DNA of 64,000 nucleotides, from NCBI GenBank assembly GCA_049518415.1, contig JBEKRX010000010.1, positions 33,657 through 97,656 on the forward strand, written 5' to 3'. The position numbers and the translations under genes are program-made. The notes below the pieces were generated by a model, which saw nothing but the letters and a program-made list of their open reading frames with translations, made no database searches and had not been told where the DNA came from. The DNA comes from CAVQND01 sp049518415 (lineage in GTDB: Bacteria > Verrucomicrobiota > Verrucomicrobiia > Limisphaerales > UBA8199). Shown in pieces: positions 41,385-50,434 of the stretch. Positions within the stretch are counted from its first letter, which is position 1; each line of letters opens with the position of its first letter.

Positions 41385-44038
41385 ACGGTGAATTGATAAA
41401 GCGCCTGGCCGATTCAAGAAAGCGGCTGGCCGAGCCGCTTAACCACGCTTCGCGCCTGAACAAGGAAGCCGAGGAAGGGGGCTGCGGAGTGATGGGTTTC
41501 TGTTGCAGCGAGCCCGTGCCGGGCAAGCATGTTTATGCACCCTCCCGGCAGATGCACAATCGGGGCAATGGCAAGGGGGGCGGCATCGCCGCGGTGGGGT
41601 TGGTGCCGGAGCAGCTTGGGGTCAGCCGCGAGGTCCTCGACAGCCATTACTTGTTGCACCTGGCGTTCATTGACACCAAGGTGCGGCCCGAAATCGAGGC
41701 GCAGTTCATCACCCCTTATTTCGACATCGCGGCGACTGGCCAACTCAACCAGGTCGAGGACTGGAAGTCCGTGCCGGGGCTGGAGGTGTTGCCGCCGGCG
41801 GTCAGCCGCTATTTTGTGCGCGTCAAACCGAAGGTGTTGGACGCGTTCATCGCCAGAAACCATCTGCAAGCGCTGGACCGAGGGGAAGCGGAAGACGAAT
41901 TTGTCAACCAGAACAGCTTCAGCCTGAATCAGAAATACTACGCGTCCCTGGGGGAGAAAAGGGCCTTCGTGCTCTCGCACGGCCGGGACCTCATGATCCT
42001 CAAGGTAGTCGGGTTCGCCGAAGCGATTGTCAATTACTACAAGCTTGAGGAACTCTGCGCCTACGAATGGATTGCCCACCAGCGTTTCCCGACCAAGGGT
42101 CGGGTCTGGCACCCCGGCGGCGCCCATCCGTTTGCGGCCATTGACATGGCGCTGGTGCATAACGGCGACTTTGCCAATTACCATTCCGTCACCGAGTATC
42201 TCAGGCAGCGTCAGATCTATCCCCAGTTCCTCACCGACACGGAAGTCTCGGCCTTGCTTTTCGATTTGCTGAGCCGGACGTACCACTATCCGCTGGAGTA
42301 TATCATCGAGGCGCTGGCGCCCAGCACGGAACTGGACTTTGACCGGCTCGATGTGGAGAAACAGAAGATTTACCGGGCGATCCAAGCCACGCATATTCAC
42401 GGTTCTCCCGATGGCCCGTGGTTTTTCATCATCGCCCGCACGCTTGCCCGAAAAAGGCAGTTCCAGTTGATGGGCATCACCGACACCGCGATGCTTCGGC
42501 CGCAGGTGTTTGCTTTCAGCGACGGCGAAGTCCAGGTGGGCCTGATTGCTTCGGAAAAACAAGCCATCGATGCCACGCTCTTGAGCCTGTCGAACGACGA
42601 CAAACGGATTTGCCCGGTGGCGGACCGGTACTGGAACGCGCGCGGAGGCAGTCACAATGACGGCGGGGCCTTCATTTTCAATCTGCAGAAGGATTCCGTC
42701 GGCAAGATGCGGATTACGTGCGCCGATAAATTCGGCAAACTGGTCCCCATGCCGAGAGGAACTGAACCCTGTGATTTTTCGCGGGAATTGCTGTTGTCCT
42801 CCGAATCGGGGGAGTCGGCCGAGACCATTAGCAATGAGCGGTTTGTCCCCGGCAACAGCCTGGCGATTTTCGAAATGATGCGCGGACTCATGCCGCAATG
42901 GACCTTTGATGAGTTTCGCCTGGCGTGCCAGCAAGTCACCCAGCAGGCGAAAGATCCTTCCCAGACGGCCACCGCGATTGAGGTCCTCACGCTGCTGAAC
43001 GACCGGAGATACTCAACCGGCGCCAAGAAGCGCAGCCATGTTCTCCACGTTGTCCACAGCGAGTGGAACCGACTGTTCAGCAATCTCCCCAACATCGGCT
43101 CAAAAGATTCCGCCAAGAGCGCGTTTCGGCTCATCGATTTCGAGACCCGTGCACACCTGAGGAAACCGCAAGAGAACGAAACAACGCTGGTGATCGACGC
43201 CGCGCATTTCCCGCCGGAAGGTGACGACTGTGACGCTGCCCTGCTCGTGGATGCCTACCTGAAGGGGTGGCGGCACTTCATCAGCTTCCATTGTATTGGC
43301 CAGCGATATCTCGGCTGCGGACTGGGGCCCGACACGGACGAGGTGACCATCGATGTCTATGGCAGCAGTGGAGATTACCTGGCTTCAGGGATCGATGGGC
43401 TGGCGATTACAGTGCATGGCAATGCCCAGGACCAGTTGGGCCAGATTATTAAAAAAGGAAAACTGGTCATTCACGGCGACGTGGGCCAGACCTTTATGTA
43501 TGGCGCCAAAGGCGGCTGCGTCTATGTTCTCGGCAACGCCGCCGGCAGGCCGCTGATCAACTCCGTCGGCCGGCCAAAAGTAGTCATCAATGGCACCTGC
43601 CTTGATTTTCTGGCGGAGTCCTTCATGGCCGGCGATCCTCATAACGGAGGCGGGTTCGTGGTCTTGAATGGCGTGAAGTTCGATGATGACGGACAATTGG
43701 TTTCGCTGCCGGAGCCTTATCCCGGCGGCAATCTGTTCTCCCTGGCTTCCGGCGGAGCCATTTTTGTCCGCGATCCGGACCGAACCCTGGTCGAGCAGCA
43801 GTTAAACGGCGGCAAGTTTGCCCGGTTGACCGGCGCAGACTGGGATTTGATCCTGCCGCATCTGGAGGAGAATCAGAGGCTGTTCGGAATCACCATCGAC
43901 CAACTGTTGACGGATAAGGGTCGGAAGCGCAAACCCGCGGCAGTCTATCGCAAAGTTCTTCCCGGCAGCGTCGCTGCCATTGCGGAGGAAGATACCGACG
44001 ACGCTGAAGCCGGCGTCGAAGAGATGGCCGCGAAATAG
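41381..44038 (+). CDS. class-II glutamine amidotransferase fused to GXGXG domain (GltB-like)
   Basis: The 885-residue protein starts at the ATG of an ATGA overlap. Residues ~33-400 are a class-II (Ntn) glutaminase: Cys35 in GGCGVMGF would be N-terminal after removal of a 34-residue propeptide, as in glutamate synthase; then MHNRGNGKGGGIAAVGL, HQRFPTKG, HNGDFANY and TDTEVSALL. It would release ammonia from glutamine. The C-terminal third (~620-830) is the GXGXG beta-helix: YGSSGDYLASGIDG, GNAQDQLG, HGDVGQTFMYGAKGG, GRPLINSVGRP. Together with the FMN proteins it makes a three-polypeptide glutamate-synthase set, but here cotranscribed with Hdr and MetFV. Confidence 0.85.
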   Translation: MNGELIKRLADSRKRLAEPLNHASRLNKEAEEGGCGVMGFCCSEPVPGKHVYAPSRQMHNRGNGKGGGIAAVGLVPEQLGVSREVLDSHYLLHLAFIDTKVRPEIEAQFITPYFDIAATGQLNQVEDWKSVPGLEVLPPAVSRYFVRVKPKVLDAFIARNHLQALDRGEAEDEFVNQNSFSLNQKYYASLGEKRAFVLSHGRDLMILKVVGFAEAIVNYYKLEELCAYEWIAHQRFPTKGRVWHPGGAHPFAAIDMALVHNGDFANYHSVTEYLRQRQIYPQFLTDTEVSALLFDLLSRTYHYPLEYIIEALAPSTELDFDRLDVEKQKIYRAIQATHIHGSPDGPWFFIIARTLARKRQFQLMGITDTAMLRPQVFAFSDGEVQVGLIASEKQAIDATLLSLSNDDKRICPVADRYWNARGGSHNDGGAFIFNLQKDSVGKMRITCADKFGKLVPMPRGTEPCDFSRELLLSSESGESAETISNERFVPGNSLAIFEMMRGLMPQWTFDEFRLACQQVTQQAKDPSQTATAIEVLTLLNDRRYSTGAKKRSHVLHVVHSEWNRLFSNLPNIGSKDSAKSAFRLIDFETRAHLRKPQENETTLVIDAAHFPPEGDDCDAALLVDAYLKGWRHFISFHCIGQRYLGCGLGPDTDEVTIDVYGSSGDYLASGIDGLAITVHGNAQDQLGQIIKKGKLVIHGDVGQTFMYGAKGGCVYVLGNAAGRPLINSVGRPKVVINGTCLDFLAESFMAGDPHNGGGFVVLNGVKFDDDGQLVSLPEPYPGGNLFSLASGGAIFVRDPDRTLVEQQLNGGKFARLTGADWDLILPHLEENQRLFGITIDQLLTDKGRKRKPAAVYRKVLPGSVAAIAEEDTDDAEAGVEEMAAK

Positions 44039-44053
44039 CGAGAGGTAACTACC

Positions 44054-44620
44054 GTGATCACCATCAACAAGAAGAAGACTGGCCGCGGCTTAAAGGACGC
44101 GGTGGAAAAGATATGCGGCGTCGGTCTGAGCGTCTGTTTCCAGTGCAAGAAATGCTCCAGCGGTTGTTCGGTGGCCAAACTGGCCAAGTCCCGGCCTTCG
44201 GAAATGATGCGGCAACTGCATCTAGGCGCGGGCAATGAACTGCTGGAGAGCGATCTCGTCTGGACGTGCGCCTCGTGTGAGATCTGTTCCGCTCGCTGCC
44301 CGATGGGGATTGATGTCGCAGCGGTCATTGACGCGTTGCGCAAGCTGGCCCTCGAAAGGGGCGCGTCCAAGCCGGCTGGCAATGTCCCGTTGTTTAACCG
44401 GGCATTCCTAAGAACGGTCAAAATGTTCGGTCGCACCTATGAAATCGGGATCGTCGCCGCCTACAAACTCGGCACGGGGAAATGGATGAACGACACGGAA
44501 AAATTCCCGGCCATGCTCAAGAAGCGGAAGATTTCTTTGCTGCCTCCCCGGGGTGGCGACCGGAAAACAGTGGGTCGCATTTTCAAGAGCTCCAAACAGA
44601 ACAAAGGACCCCAAGCATGA
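44054..44620 (+). CDS. hdrC: heterodisulfide reductase subunit C-like protein
   Basis: The 188-residue protein starts with GTG at 44054 after a GAGAGGTAA site. Two [4Fe-4S] motifs are present: C28, C31, C34, C38 (CFQCKKCSSGC) and C72, C75, C78, C82 (CASCEICSARCPMG), as in HdrC. It passes electrons between HdrA and HdrB. The C-terminal ~90 residues form a basic tail (RIFKSSKQNKGPQA) of unknown role. The gene lies directly before hdrB (ATGA overlap) and hdrA, as in many anaerobes. The HdrBC pair may act here without CoM-S-S-CoB, as in MetFV-HdrABC complexes. Confidence 0.9.
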   Translation: MITINKKKTGRGLKDAVEKICGVGLSVCFQCKKCSSGCSVAKLAKSRPSEMMRQLHLGAGNELLESDLVWTCASCEICSARCPMGIDVAAVIDALRKLALERGASKPAGNVPLFNRAFLRTVKMFGRTYEIGIVAAYKLGTGKWMNDTEKFPAMLKKRKISLLPPRGGDRKTVGRIFKSSKQNKGPQA

Positions 44621-45486
44621 GGTATGCGTATTTTCCAGGGTGCTCGGCTGAATCCACGGCCCAGGACATGCACCAATCCACTTTGGCGGTGGCGCGGGCG
44701 CTGGGAATTGACCTGGTTGAACCCAAAGGCTGGACGTGCTGCGGCGCGACCGCCGCCCACCAGACCGATCCTTTCCTGGCTGTGTCGTTGCCCGCCGCCA
44801 ATATGGCCAAAGTCCAGGACATGAAACTGGACATGGTGGTTAATTGCGCCGCCTGCTTCAACCGCATGAAAGTGGCCAACCACCAAATCGCGGCTCATCC
44901 AGCCATGCGCCAGCAGGTCAGCGAGGCGCTGGAGCGGGATTATGACGGCTCGGTCAAAGTGCGGCATTTCCTCGAAGTGCTCCTGGACGACGTGGGACTG
45001 AAGGCAATCTCCCGCGCCGTTAAGCATTCACTGAAGGACCTCAAGGTGGCTTGCTACTACGGGTGCCTGCTGGTCCGGCCGCCCAAGATTTTGAAATTCG
45101 ACGACCCAGAAAATCCGACGTCCCTTGACCGGCTGGTCAAAGCGATGGGCGGCCAGAGCCTGGACTGGCCGTGCAAGGTCGAATGTTGCGGCGGCGGGTT
45201 GTCGCTTTCCCGAACGGATGTGGTGGTGCAGCTCACGGATTCGATTCTCGACATGGCCTGCCAGACGGGTGCCGACTGTATCGCGGTCAGTTGCCCTATG
45301 TGTCAGGTCAATCTGGATTTGCGGCAACAGGACATCAACAAGCAGACCGGCAAGAACTATCAAATGCCAATCGTTTACATCACCCAGCTTGTTGGGCTTT
45401 GTCTTGGCCTTCGCCCCGAGGAGCTCGGGTTCGAGAAGCTGATGGTTCCCGCCTCAACTGTTCTGGAAAAGGTAGCGGCAAACTGA
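44617..45486 (+). CDS. hdrB: heterodisulfide reductase subunit B-like protein
   Basis: The 289-residue protein carries the two CCG domains that hold the noncubane [4Fe-4S] clusters of HdrB: first GCSAEST ... GWTCCGA ... CAACFNRM, second CYYGCLLVRPP ... VECCGGGLSLSR ... CPMCQVNLD. All Cys of both signatures appear present. In methanogens these clusters reduce CoM-S-S-CoB. In bacteria without that disulfide, HdrB is thought to pass electrons to an attached partner such as MetF. ATG overlaps the hdrC stop; the stop precedes hdrA by one base. Confidence 0.9.
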   Translation: MRYAYFPGCSAESTAQDMHQSTLAVARALGIDLVEPKGWTCCGATAAHQTDPFLAVSLPAANMAKVQDMKLDMVVNCAACFNRMKVANHQIAAHPAMRQQVSEALERDYDGSVKVRHFLEVLLDDVGLKAISRAVKHSLKDLKVACYYGCLLVRPPKILKFDDPENPTSLDRLVKAMGGQSLDWPCKVECCGGGLSLSRTDVVVQLTDSILDMACQTGADCIAVSCPMCQVNLDLRQQDINKQTGKNYQMPIVYITQLVGLCLGLRPEELGFEKLMVPASTVLEKVAAN

Positions 45487-45487
45487 C

Positions 45488-48400
45488 ATGAGCAAGTCCG
45501 ACGACAAGATGATTGGCGCGGTGCTGGTGCAGGGCGGCGGCATTGCCGGCGTGCAGGCCTCGCTGGACCTGGCCAACAGCGGCTTCAAAGTCTATCTCGT
45601 CGAGCGCGATGCGGCCATCGGCGGCATGATGGCCCGCCTGGACAAGACCTTTCCGACCGGTGATTGCGCGACCTGCATTGTCTCCCCCAAACTCGTGGAA
45701 TGCGCGCGGAATTTGAATGTCGAGATACTGACGCTTTCGGAGCTGACTGACTTGCAGGGCGAACCGGGCCATTTCGAAGCGACAGTCAGGCGGTTTCCGC
45801 GGTATGTGGACGAAGCCAAGTGCAATGGCTGCAGTGAATGCACTCAAGTCTGCCCCGTTGACATACCGGACGAGTTCAACCGCTGTCTCGGCACCCGAAA
45901 AGGCATTGCCAAGCTCTACGCCCAGGCAACGCCAAACATCTTTGGCATCCTCAAGCAGGGGCACGCGCCCTGCAAGGTGAACTGCCCGGCCAAGGTCAAC
46001 GTCCAAGGCTACGTCCAGCTCATCAAGCAAAAGGAGTATCTCAAGGCGGTTAATCTTGTCCGCCAGAGAAATCCGCTTTCCGCCATTTGCGGCCGGATTT
46101 GCACGCATCCCTGCGAATCCGTCTGCACCCGCGGCCAAGCCGATGATCCCATCGCCATTCGATTGTTGAAACGATTCGCGTCCGACCAGGAAATCGAGCT
46201 GCTCGCGGCGGGGAAATTGGCTCTGCCGGAAGAGAAAACTCCCGCGCCGGAGGCCAAAAAGGTGGCCGTGCTTGGCGCCGGGCCAGCGGGATTGACTGCG
46301 GCTGGGGATCTCGCCGATGCGGGTTTTGCAGTCACCGTGTATGAAGCGCTGAGCGCCGCCGGCGGCATGCTCCGTTGGGGGATTCCCGAGTACCGGCTGC
46401 CGAAGACAATCCTGGACCATGAAATCGAACTGATCCGCCGCAAGGGCGTCAAGTTCGTCTATAACTGTCGCGTCGGGCAGGACGTCACCTTTCAATCGCT
46501 CCGGGATGATTACGATGCGGTATTCCTTTGCGCCGGCGCCCAGAAAAGCCGCAAACTCCGCATCGAAGGCGAACAAATCAAGGGAGTGCTTCATGGCCTC
46601 GAATTTCTCAGGGACGCGGCTTCGGCCAGGAAGCCCGTGGTGAAAGACCGGGTCTTGGTGATTGGCGGCGGTAACGTGGCGGTTGACGTGGCCCGGACGG
46701 CGCTGCGCCTCGGCGCCAAGAGGGTCGAGCTGGTCTGCCTCGAACGGCGCGATGAAATGCCTGCCTATAAGGAAGAAATCGAAGCCACCCTGGCCGAATA
46801 CATCACGATCCGCGACGGTTGGGGCCCCAAGCGCATTACGGGCAATGGTTCCGTGACCGGCCTCCAGCTCAAACGTTGCACCCGGGTCTTTGACGACCAG
46901 AAACGGTTCAATCCCGCCTTTGACGAAAACGACCTGGCCACTCTGGAAGCCGACCAGATCATTGTGGCCATCGGCCAGATGGTGGACGAGCAGTTGCTTG
47001 GGCATATCAAGGCTGAAAGCGAACGAGGTTGCTTTAGAACCGACCCCATTACTGGGCAAACTTCCCTCGCCGGCGTGTTCGCTGGCGGTGACAATGCGTC
47101 GGGTCCGGCGTCGGTGGTCGATGCGGTCGCGGCCGGCAAACGGGCCGCTGAATCCATCGAACGATATTTAACCGGCAAGGACTTGCTGGCCGGCCGTTTT
47201 GAGAGCACGGTAAATCCGATGCCGGAGGACCTGCTGCCCTCGACCGAGAAAATAGTGAAAAAGGACCGGCCCCGGTCCGAAGAATTGGCGCCGGCCAATC
47301 GAGTGAAGAATTTCGACGAGGTCGAAAAAGGGCTGACCGAGGAGCAAGCGTTGGCGGAGGCTGAGCGTTGTCTTAACTGCGCTCTGTGCTCGGAGTGCAA
47401 TCGTTGCGTCGAGACTTGCGAACAGCACGCCATCGACCACGCGATGAGGGAGCGGAGGGTCACCCTCAAGGTCGGCGCCGTCATCCTGACCCCTGGCTTT
47501 GAGGAGTTCGCTGCCCAACGAAAAGGCGAATTCGGTTACGGTCGCTATCCGAACGTCATTACCAGCGTTCAGTTCGAGCGCATGCTCTCGGCCGCGGGGC
47601 CGTTCGAGGGACATGTCATACGCCTGTCCGATGGCCGGAAGGCCCGGCGCATCGCCTGGATTCAATGCGTCGGCTCGCGTGATTCGGCTTGCGGCAATGA
47701 CTATTGTTCGTCGATCTGCTGCATGATGGCGACGAAACAAGCCATGGTGGCGGGCGATCACGTCGAAGGCCTGGACGCGACCATCTTCTACATTGATATC
47801 CGCGCCCACGGCAAAGACTTTGACCAGTACTACGAGCGGGCCAGGGCGCAGAAGAACATCCACTTCGTCAAGAGCATTCCGTCGCGAATTATTCAGGTCC
47901 CCGGCAGCCAAGACCTGCGCGTTCAGTTTCTGGATGACAACAGCCAGCTTCAACAGAAGGACCTTGACCTGATCGTATTGTCCGTGGGCATGGAACCGCC
48001 GGAGTCCATGGCCAGGTGCGCTGCCAGCCTCCGGATAAAACTGAACGACTTTGGCTTCTGCCACACCGACCGGCTGTCCCCCCTGTCAACCTCCCGGCCG
48101 GGCGTCTTCGTGGGCGGAGCATTCCAGGAACCCAAGGACATTCCCGAGACGGTGACCCAAGCCAGCGCCGCGGCTTCCCTGGCGATGGAGCTGTTGGCTC
48201 CCGCGCGCAATACGCTGATCACTAAAAAGAGTTACCCCGTCGAGCATGATGTCACCGATGAAGAACCGCGAATGGGGGTCTTTGTCTGCCACTGCGGTAT
48301 GAACATCGCTTCGGTCGTGGACGTGGAGCGAGTCGTGAAAAGCATCGCGAACCAGCCGGGCGTGGTATTGGCGACTCATACCATGTTCACCTGTTCCGAT

Positions 48401-49984
48401 GCAAGCCTGTCGAACATCAAGGAGATGATCCGTGAACATCGGCTCAATCGCGTCGTGGTTGCCTCCTGCACCCCGAGAACGCACGAACCTTTGTTCCGTG
48501 AAACCTTGCGCGAAGCGGGCTTGAATCCCCATCTGTTCGAGATGGCGAACATTCGCGACCAGTGCTCCTGGGTGCACTCCGCGGCGGCGCAATCCGCCAC
48601 CGAAAAAGCGGTTGAACTGGTGAAGATCGCCATCGCCCGAGCGCGGATGCTTTCGCCGCTGGAAGGCGGGACGCTGCAGGTTGACCAGACGGGCCTGGTC
48701 ATCGGCGGAGGCTTGAGTGGAATGACCGCCGCCCTGGCGCTGGCTAATCAGGGATTCCCTGTGCACCTGGTGGAACAAACCAATCGCCTGGGGGGGACCC
48801 TGCACGAGATTCACCGCACCCTCGAGCACCCGGACCTCGCCCAGTTTACCAGCGCGCTCATCCAGCAGGTTGAAAAACATCCCAACATCAAGCTGTATCT
48901 GGAAACGGAAATCTCCGGGATTAAAGGCCACGTCGGCAAATTCCACATGACGCTGGTCAAGGACGGCCGGCCACTCGAAGTGTCCGGCGGCGCCATCATC
49001 GTCGCCACGGGCGCGCGCCAGGCCAAGACATCCGAGTTTTTGTATGGGCGCTCCGAGGGCGTCTTAACGCAGGTTGAATTGGGAAAACTGTTGCATGACC
49101 AAGCGTATCCCGCGAAGGGACAGAATATCGTCATGATCCAGTGCGTCGGCTCGCGCAACGACCAACACCCCTTCTGCAGCCGTATCTGCTGCTCCATGGC
49201 CATCAAGAATGCCTTGGCCATCAAAAAACAGGATCCCGCGGCCAACGTCTTCGTGCTCTACCGCGACGTCAGGACTTACGGCTTCCGGGAACTTTACTAT
49301 CAACAGGCGCGCGAGGCGGGTGTCGTCTTTATCCGCTATACGCCAGAGGCGCCACCCGAGGTGCGCGAGGATCATGGCTTGGTGGTTAGCCTGAAGAGCC
49401 CCGACTTTCCCGAACCGCTCCAGATCGAGGCCGATAGTCTTGTGCTCAGCACCGGGATTGAAGCGGACCTGAAGAACAACCAGCGCATTTCCGACATGCT
49501 TAAAGTGCCGCTCAACGCCGACGGGTTCTATGTGGAAGCCCACATGAAGCTGCGGCCGGTGGATTTCGCCACCGAAGGCGTTTTCCTTTGCGGGCTGGCC
49601 CATTCGCCGAAGTTCATCGACGAGAACATCTCCCAGGCGCGAGCCGCCGCCGCGCGAGCCGCCACGGTGCTTTCCAAAACGCAACTCGACGTCAGCGCCC
49701 AGGTCTCGTATGTCTGCCAACAGAAATGCATCTCCTGCATGACTTGTGTCACGGTGTGTCCGTATTCCGCGCCTTTCTGCAACCACGACGGTAAGGGCCA
49801 GATCGAGGCCGCCAAGTGCATGGGCTGCGGCATTTGCGCCGCGGAGTGTCCGGCCCGCGCCATCCAACTGCATCATTTCGAGACCGACCAGTTCCTGGTC
49901 ATGATCCGGCATTTGTTCGCGGAGAAGGCCGGGCCACTAATGACCGGCGACCACCCGGAAAAGGAGTTGGTGGAAACTGTCTGA
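45488..49984 (+). CDS. hdrA: tandem HdrA with embedded GltD/NfnB-type NAD(P)H module
   Basis: The 1498-residue flavo-iron-sulfur protein reads as follows. HdrA part 1: FAD fingerprint GGGIAG (16-22), ferredoxin C112-C122. Inserted GltD/NfnB module (~150-570): Cys at 162, 166, 201, 205, 209, 213, FAD site GAGPAG (263-268), NAD(P)H site GGGNVAVD (393-400), GGDNASGPASVVDA at 533-546. A Cys-rich stretch (628-644) follows, then HdrA continues (660-905, CVGSRD). HdrA part 2 (~928-1398): CHCGMNI, CTPRTHEP, FAD GGGLSG (1073-1078), CVGSRND. Two [4Fe-4S] ferredoxin motifs end it (1410-1424, 1444-1454). It could take electrons from NAD(P)H and split or merge them through two flavins to ferredoxin, HdrBC and MvhD. 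No frameshift is seen across 4.5 kb. Confidence 0.88.
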   Translation: MSKSDDKMIGAVLVQGGGIAGVQASLDLANSGFKVYLVERDAAIGGMMARLDKTFPTGDCATCIVSPKLVECARNLNVEILTLSELTDLQGEPGHFEATVRRFPRYVDEAKCNGCSECTQVCPVDIPDEFNRCLGTRKGIAKLYAQATPNIFGILKQGHAPCKVNCPAKVNVQGYVQLIKQKEYLKAVNLVRQRNPLSAICGRICTHPCESVCTRGQADDPIAIRLLKRFASDQEIELLAAGKLALPEEKTPAPEAKKVAVLGAGPAGLTAAGDLADAGFAVTVYEALSAAGGMLRWGIPEYRLPKTILDHEIELIRRKGVKFVYNCRVGQDVTFQSLRDDYDAVFLCAGAQKSRKLRIEGEQIKGVLHGLEFLRDAASARKPVVKDRVLVIGGGNVAVDVARTALRLGAKRVELVCLERRDEMPAYKEEIEATLAEYITIRDGWGPKRITGNGSVTGLQLKRCTRVFDDQKRFNPAFDENDLATLEADQIIVAIGQMVDEQLLGHIKAESERGCFRTDPITGQTSLAGVFAGGDNASGPASVVDAVAAGKRAAESIERYLTGKDLLAGRFESTVNPMPEDLLPSTEKIVKKDRPRSEELAPANRVKNFDEVEKGLTEEQALAEAERCLNCALCSECNRCVETCEQHAIDHAMRERRVTLKVGAVILTPGFEEFAAQRKGEFGYGRYPNVITSVQFERMLSAAGPFEGHVIRLSDGRKARRIAWIQCVGSRDSACGNDYCSSICCMMATKQAMVAGDHVEGLDATIFYIDIRAHGKDFDQYYERARAQKNIHFVKSIPSRIIQVPGSQDLRVQFLDDNSQLQQKDLDLIVLSVGMEPPESMARCAASLRIKLNDFGFCHTDRLSPLSTSRPGVFVGGAFQEPKDIPETVTQASAAASLAMELLAPARNTLITKKSYPVEHDVTDEEPRMGVFVCHCGMNIASVVDVERVVKSIANQPGVVLATHTMFTCSDASLSNIKEMIREHRLNRVVVASCTPRTHEPLFRETLREAGLNPHLFEMANIRDQCSWVHSAAAQSATEKAVELVKIAIARARMLSPLEGGTLQVDQTGLVIGGGLSGMTAALALANQGFPVHLVEQTNRLGGTLHEIHRTLEHPDLAQFTSALIQQVEKHPNIKLYLETEISGIKGHVGKFHMTLVKDGRPLEVSGGAIIVATGARQAKTSEFLYGRSEGVLTQVELGKLLHDQAYPAKGQNIVMIQCVGSRNDQHPFCSRICCSMAIKNALAIKKQDPAANVFVLYRDVRTYGFRELYYQQAREAGVVFIRYTPEAPPEVREDHGLVVSLKSPDFPEPLQIEADSLVLSTGIEADLKNNQRISDMLKVPLNADGFYVEAHMKLRPVDFATEGVFLCGLAHSPKFIDENISQARAAAARAATVLSKTQLDVSAQVSYVCQQKCISCMTCVTVCPYSAPFCNHDGKGQIEAAKCMGCGICAAECPARAIQLHHFETDQFLVMIRHLFAEKAGPLMTGDHPEKELVETV

Positions 49985-49987
49985 GCC

Positions 49988-50434
49988 ATGCCATCCGAAG
50001 CCTTTCAACCCAAGATTGTGGCCTTTTGCTGCCACTACTGTGCCTATGCCGCCGCTGACTTGGCGGGTTCAATGCGCATTCAGTACCCACCCAATGTGCG
50101 GATCATCCGCACGCCCTGCACCGGCCGGCTGGAAACTGAGTATTTCATGAAGGCGCTGGAAAACGGCGCCGACGGCGTGCTGGTGGCGGGCTGCCTCGAA
50201 GGCGGCTGCCATTTTGTCGAAGGCAATCTTTGCGCCAAACGCCGGGTCAATTATACCCGCGACCTGCTGCTGGAAATCGGCCTCGAAAAAGACCGCATCC
50301 GCATGGTCAACCTTTCCGCCGCCATGGCTCGAACCTTGGCGGATACGATTACAGATATGGTGCAAACCGTTCGCAAACTGGGCCCCAACCCAGTCAAATA
50401 CAATGGTTCGTCAAAACCGGAGAGCTGCTCATGA
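49988..50434 (+). CDS. mvhD: MvhD-type [2Fe-2S] electron-transfer protein
   Basis: The 148-residue canonical MvhD/FlpD family protein has FCCHYCAY (C14, C15, C18), TPCTGRLE (C44), and GCLEGGCHFVEGNLCAKRRV (~70-90), the Cys set that binds a [2Fe-2S] cluster. It links hydrogenase, NADH or other donors to HdrA. Here it follows hdrA by 3 bp and overlaps metV, so it likely docks at the HdrA end of the complex. The first gene of the operon encodes a second, divergent MvhD-like protein. Confidence 0.92.
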   Translation: MPSEAFQPKIVAFCCHYCAYAAADLAGSMRIQYPPNVRIIRTPCTGRLETEYFMKALENGADGVLVAGCLEGGCHFVEGNLCAKRRVNYTRDLLLEIGLEKDRIRMVNLSAAMARTLADTITDMVQTVRKLGPNPVKYNGSSKPESCS

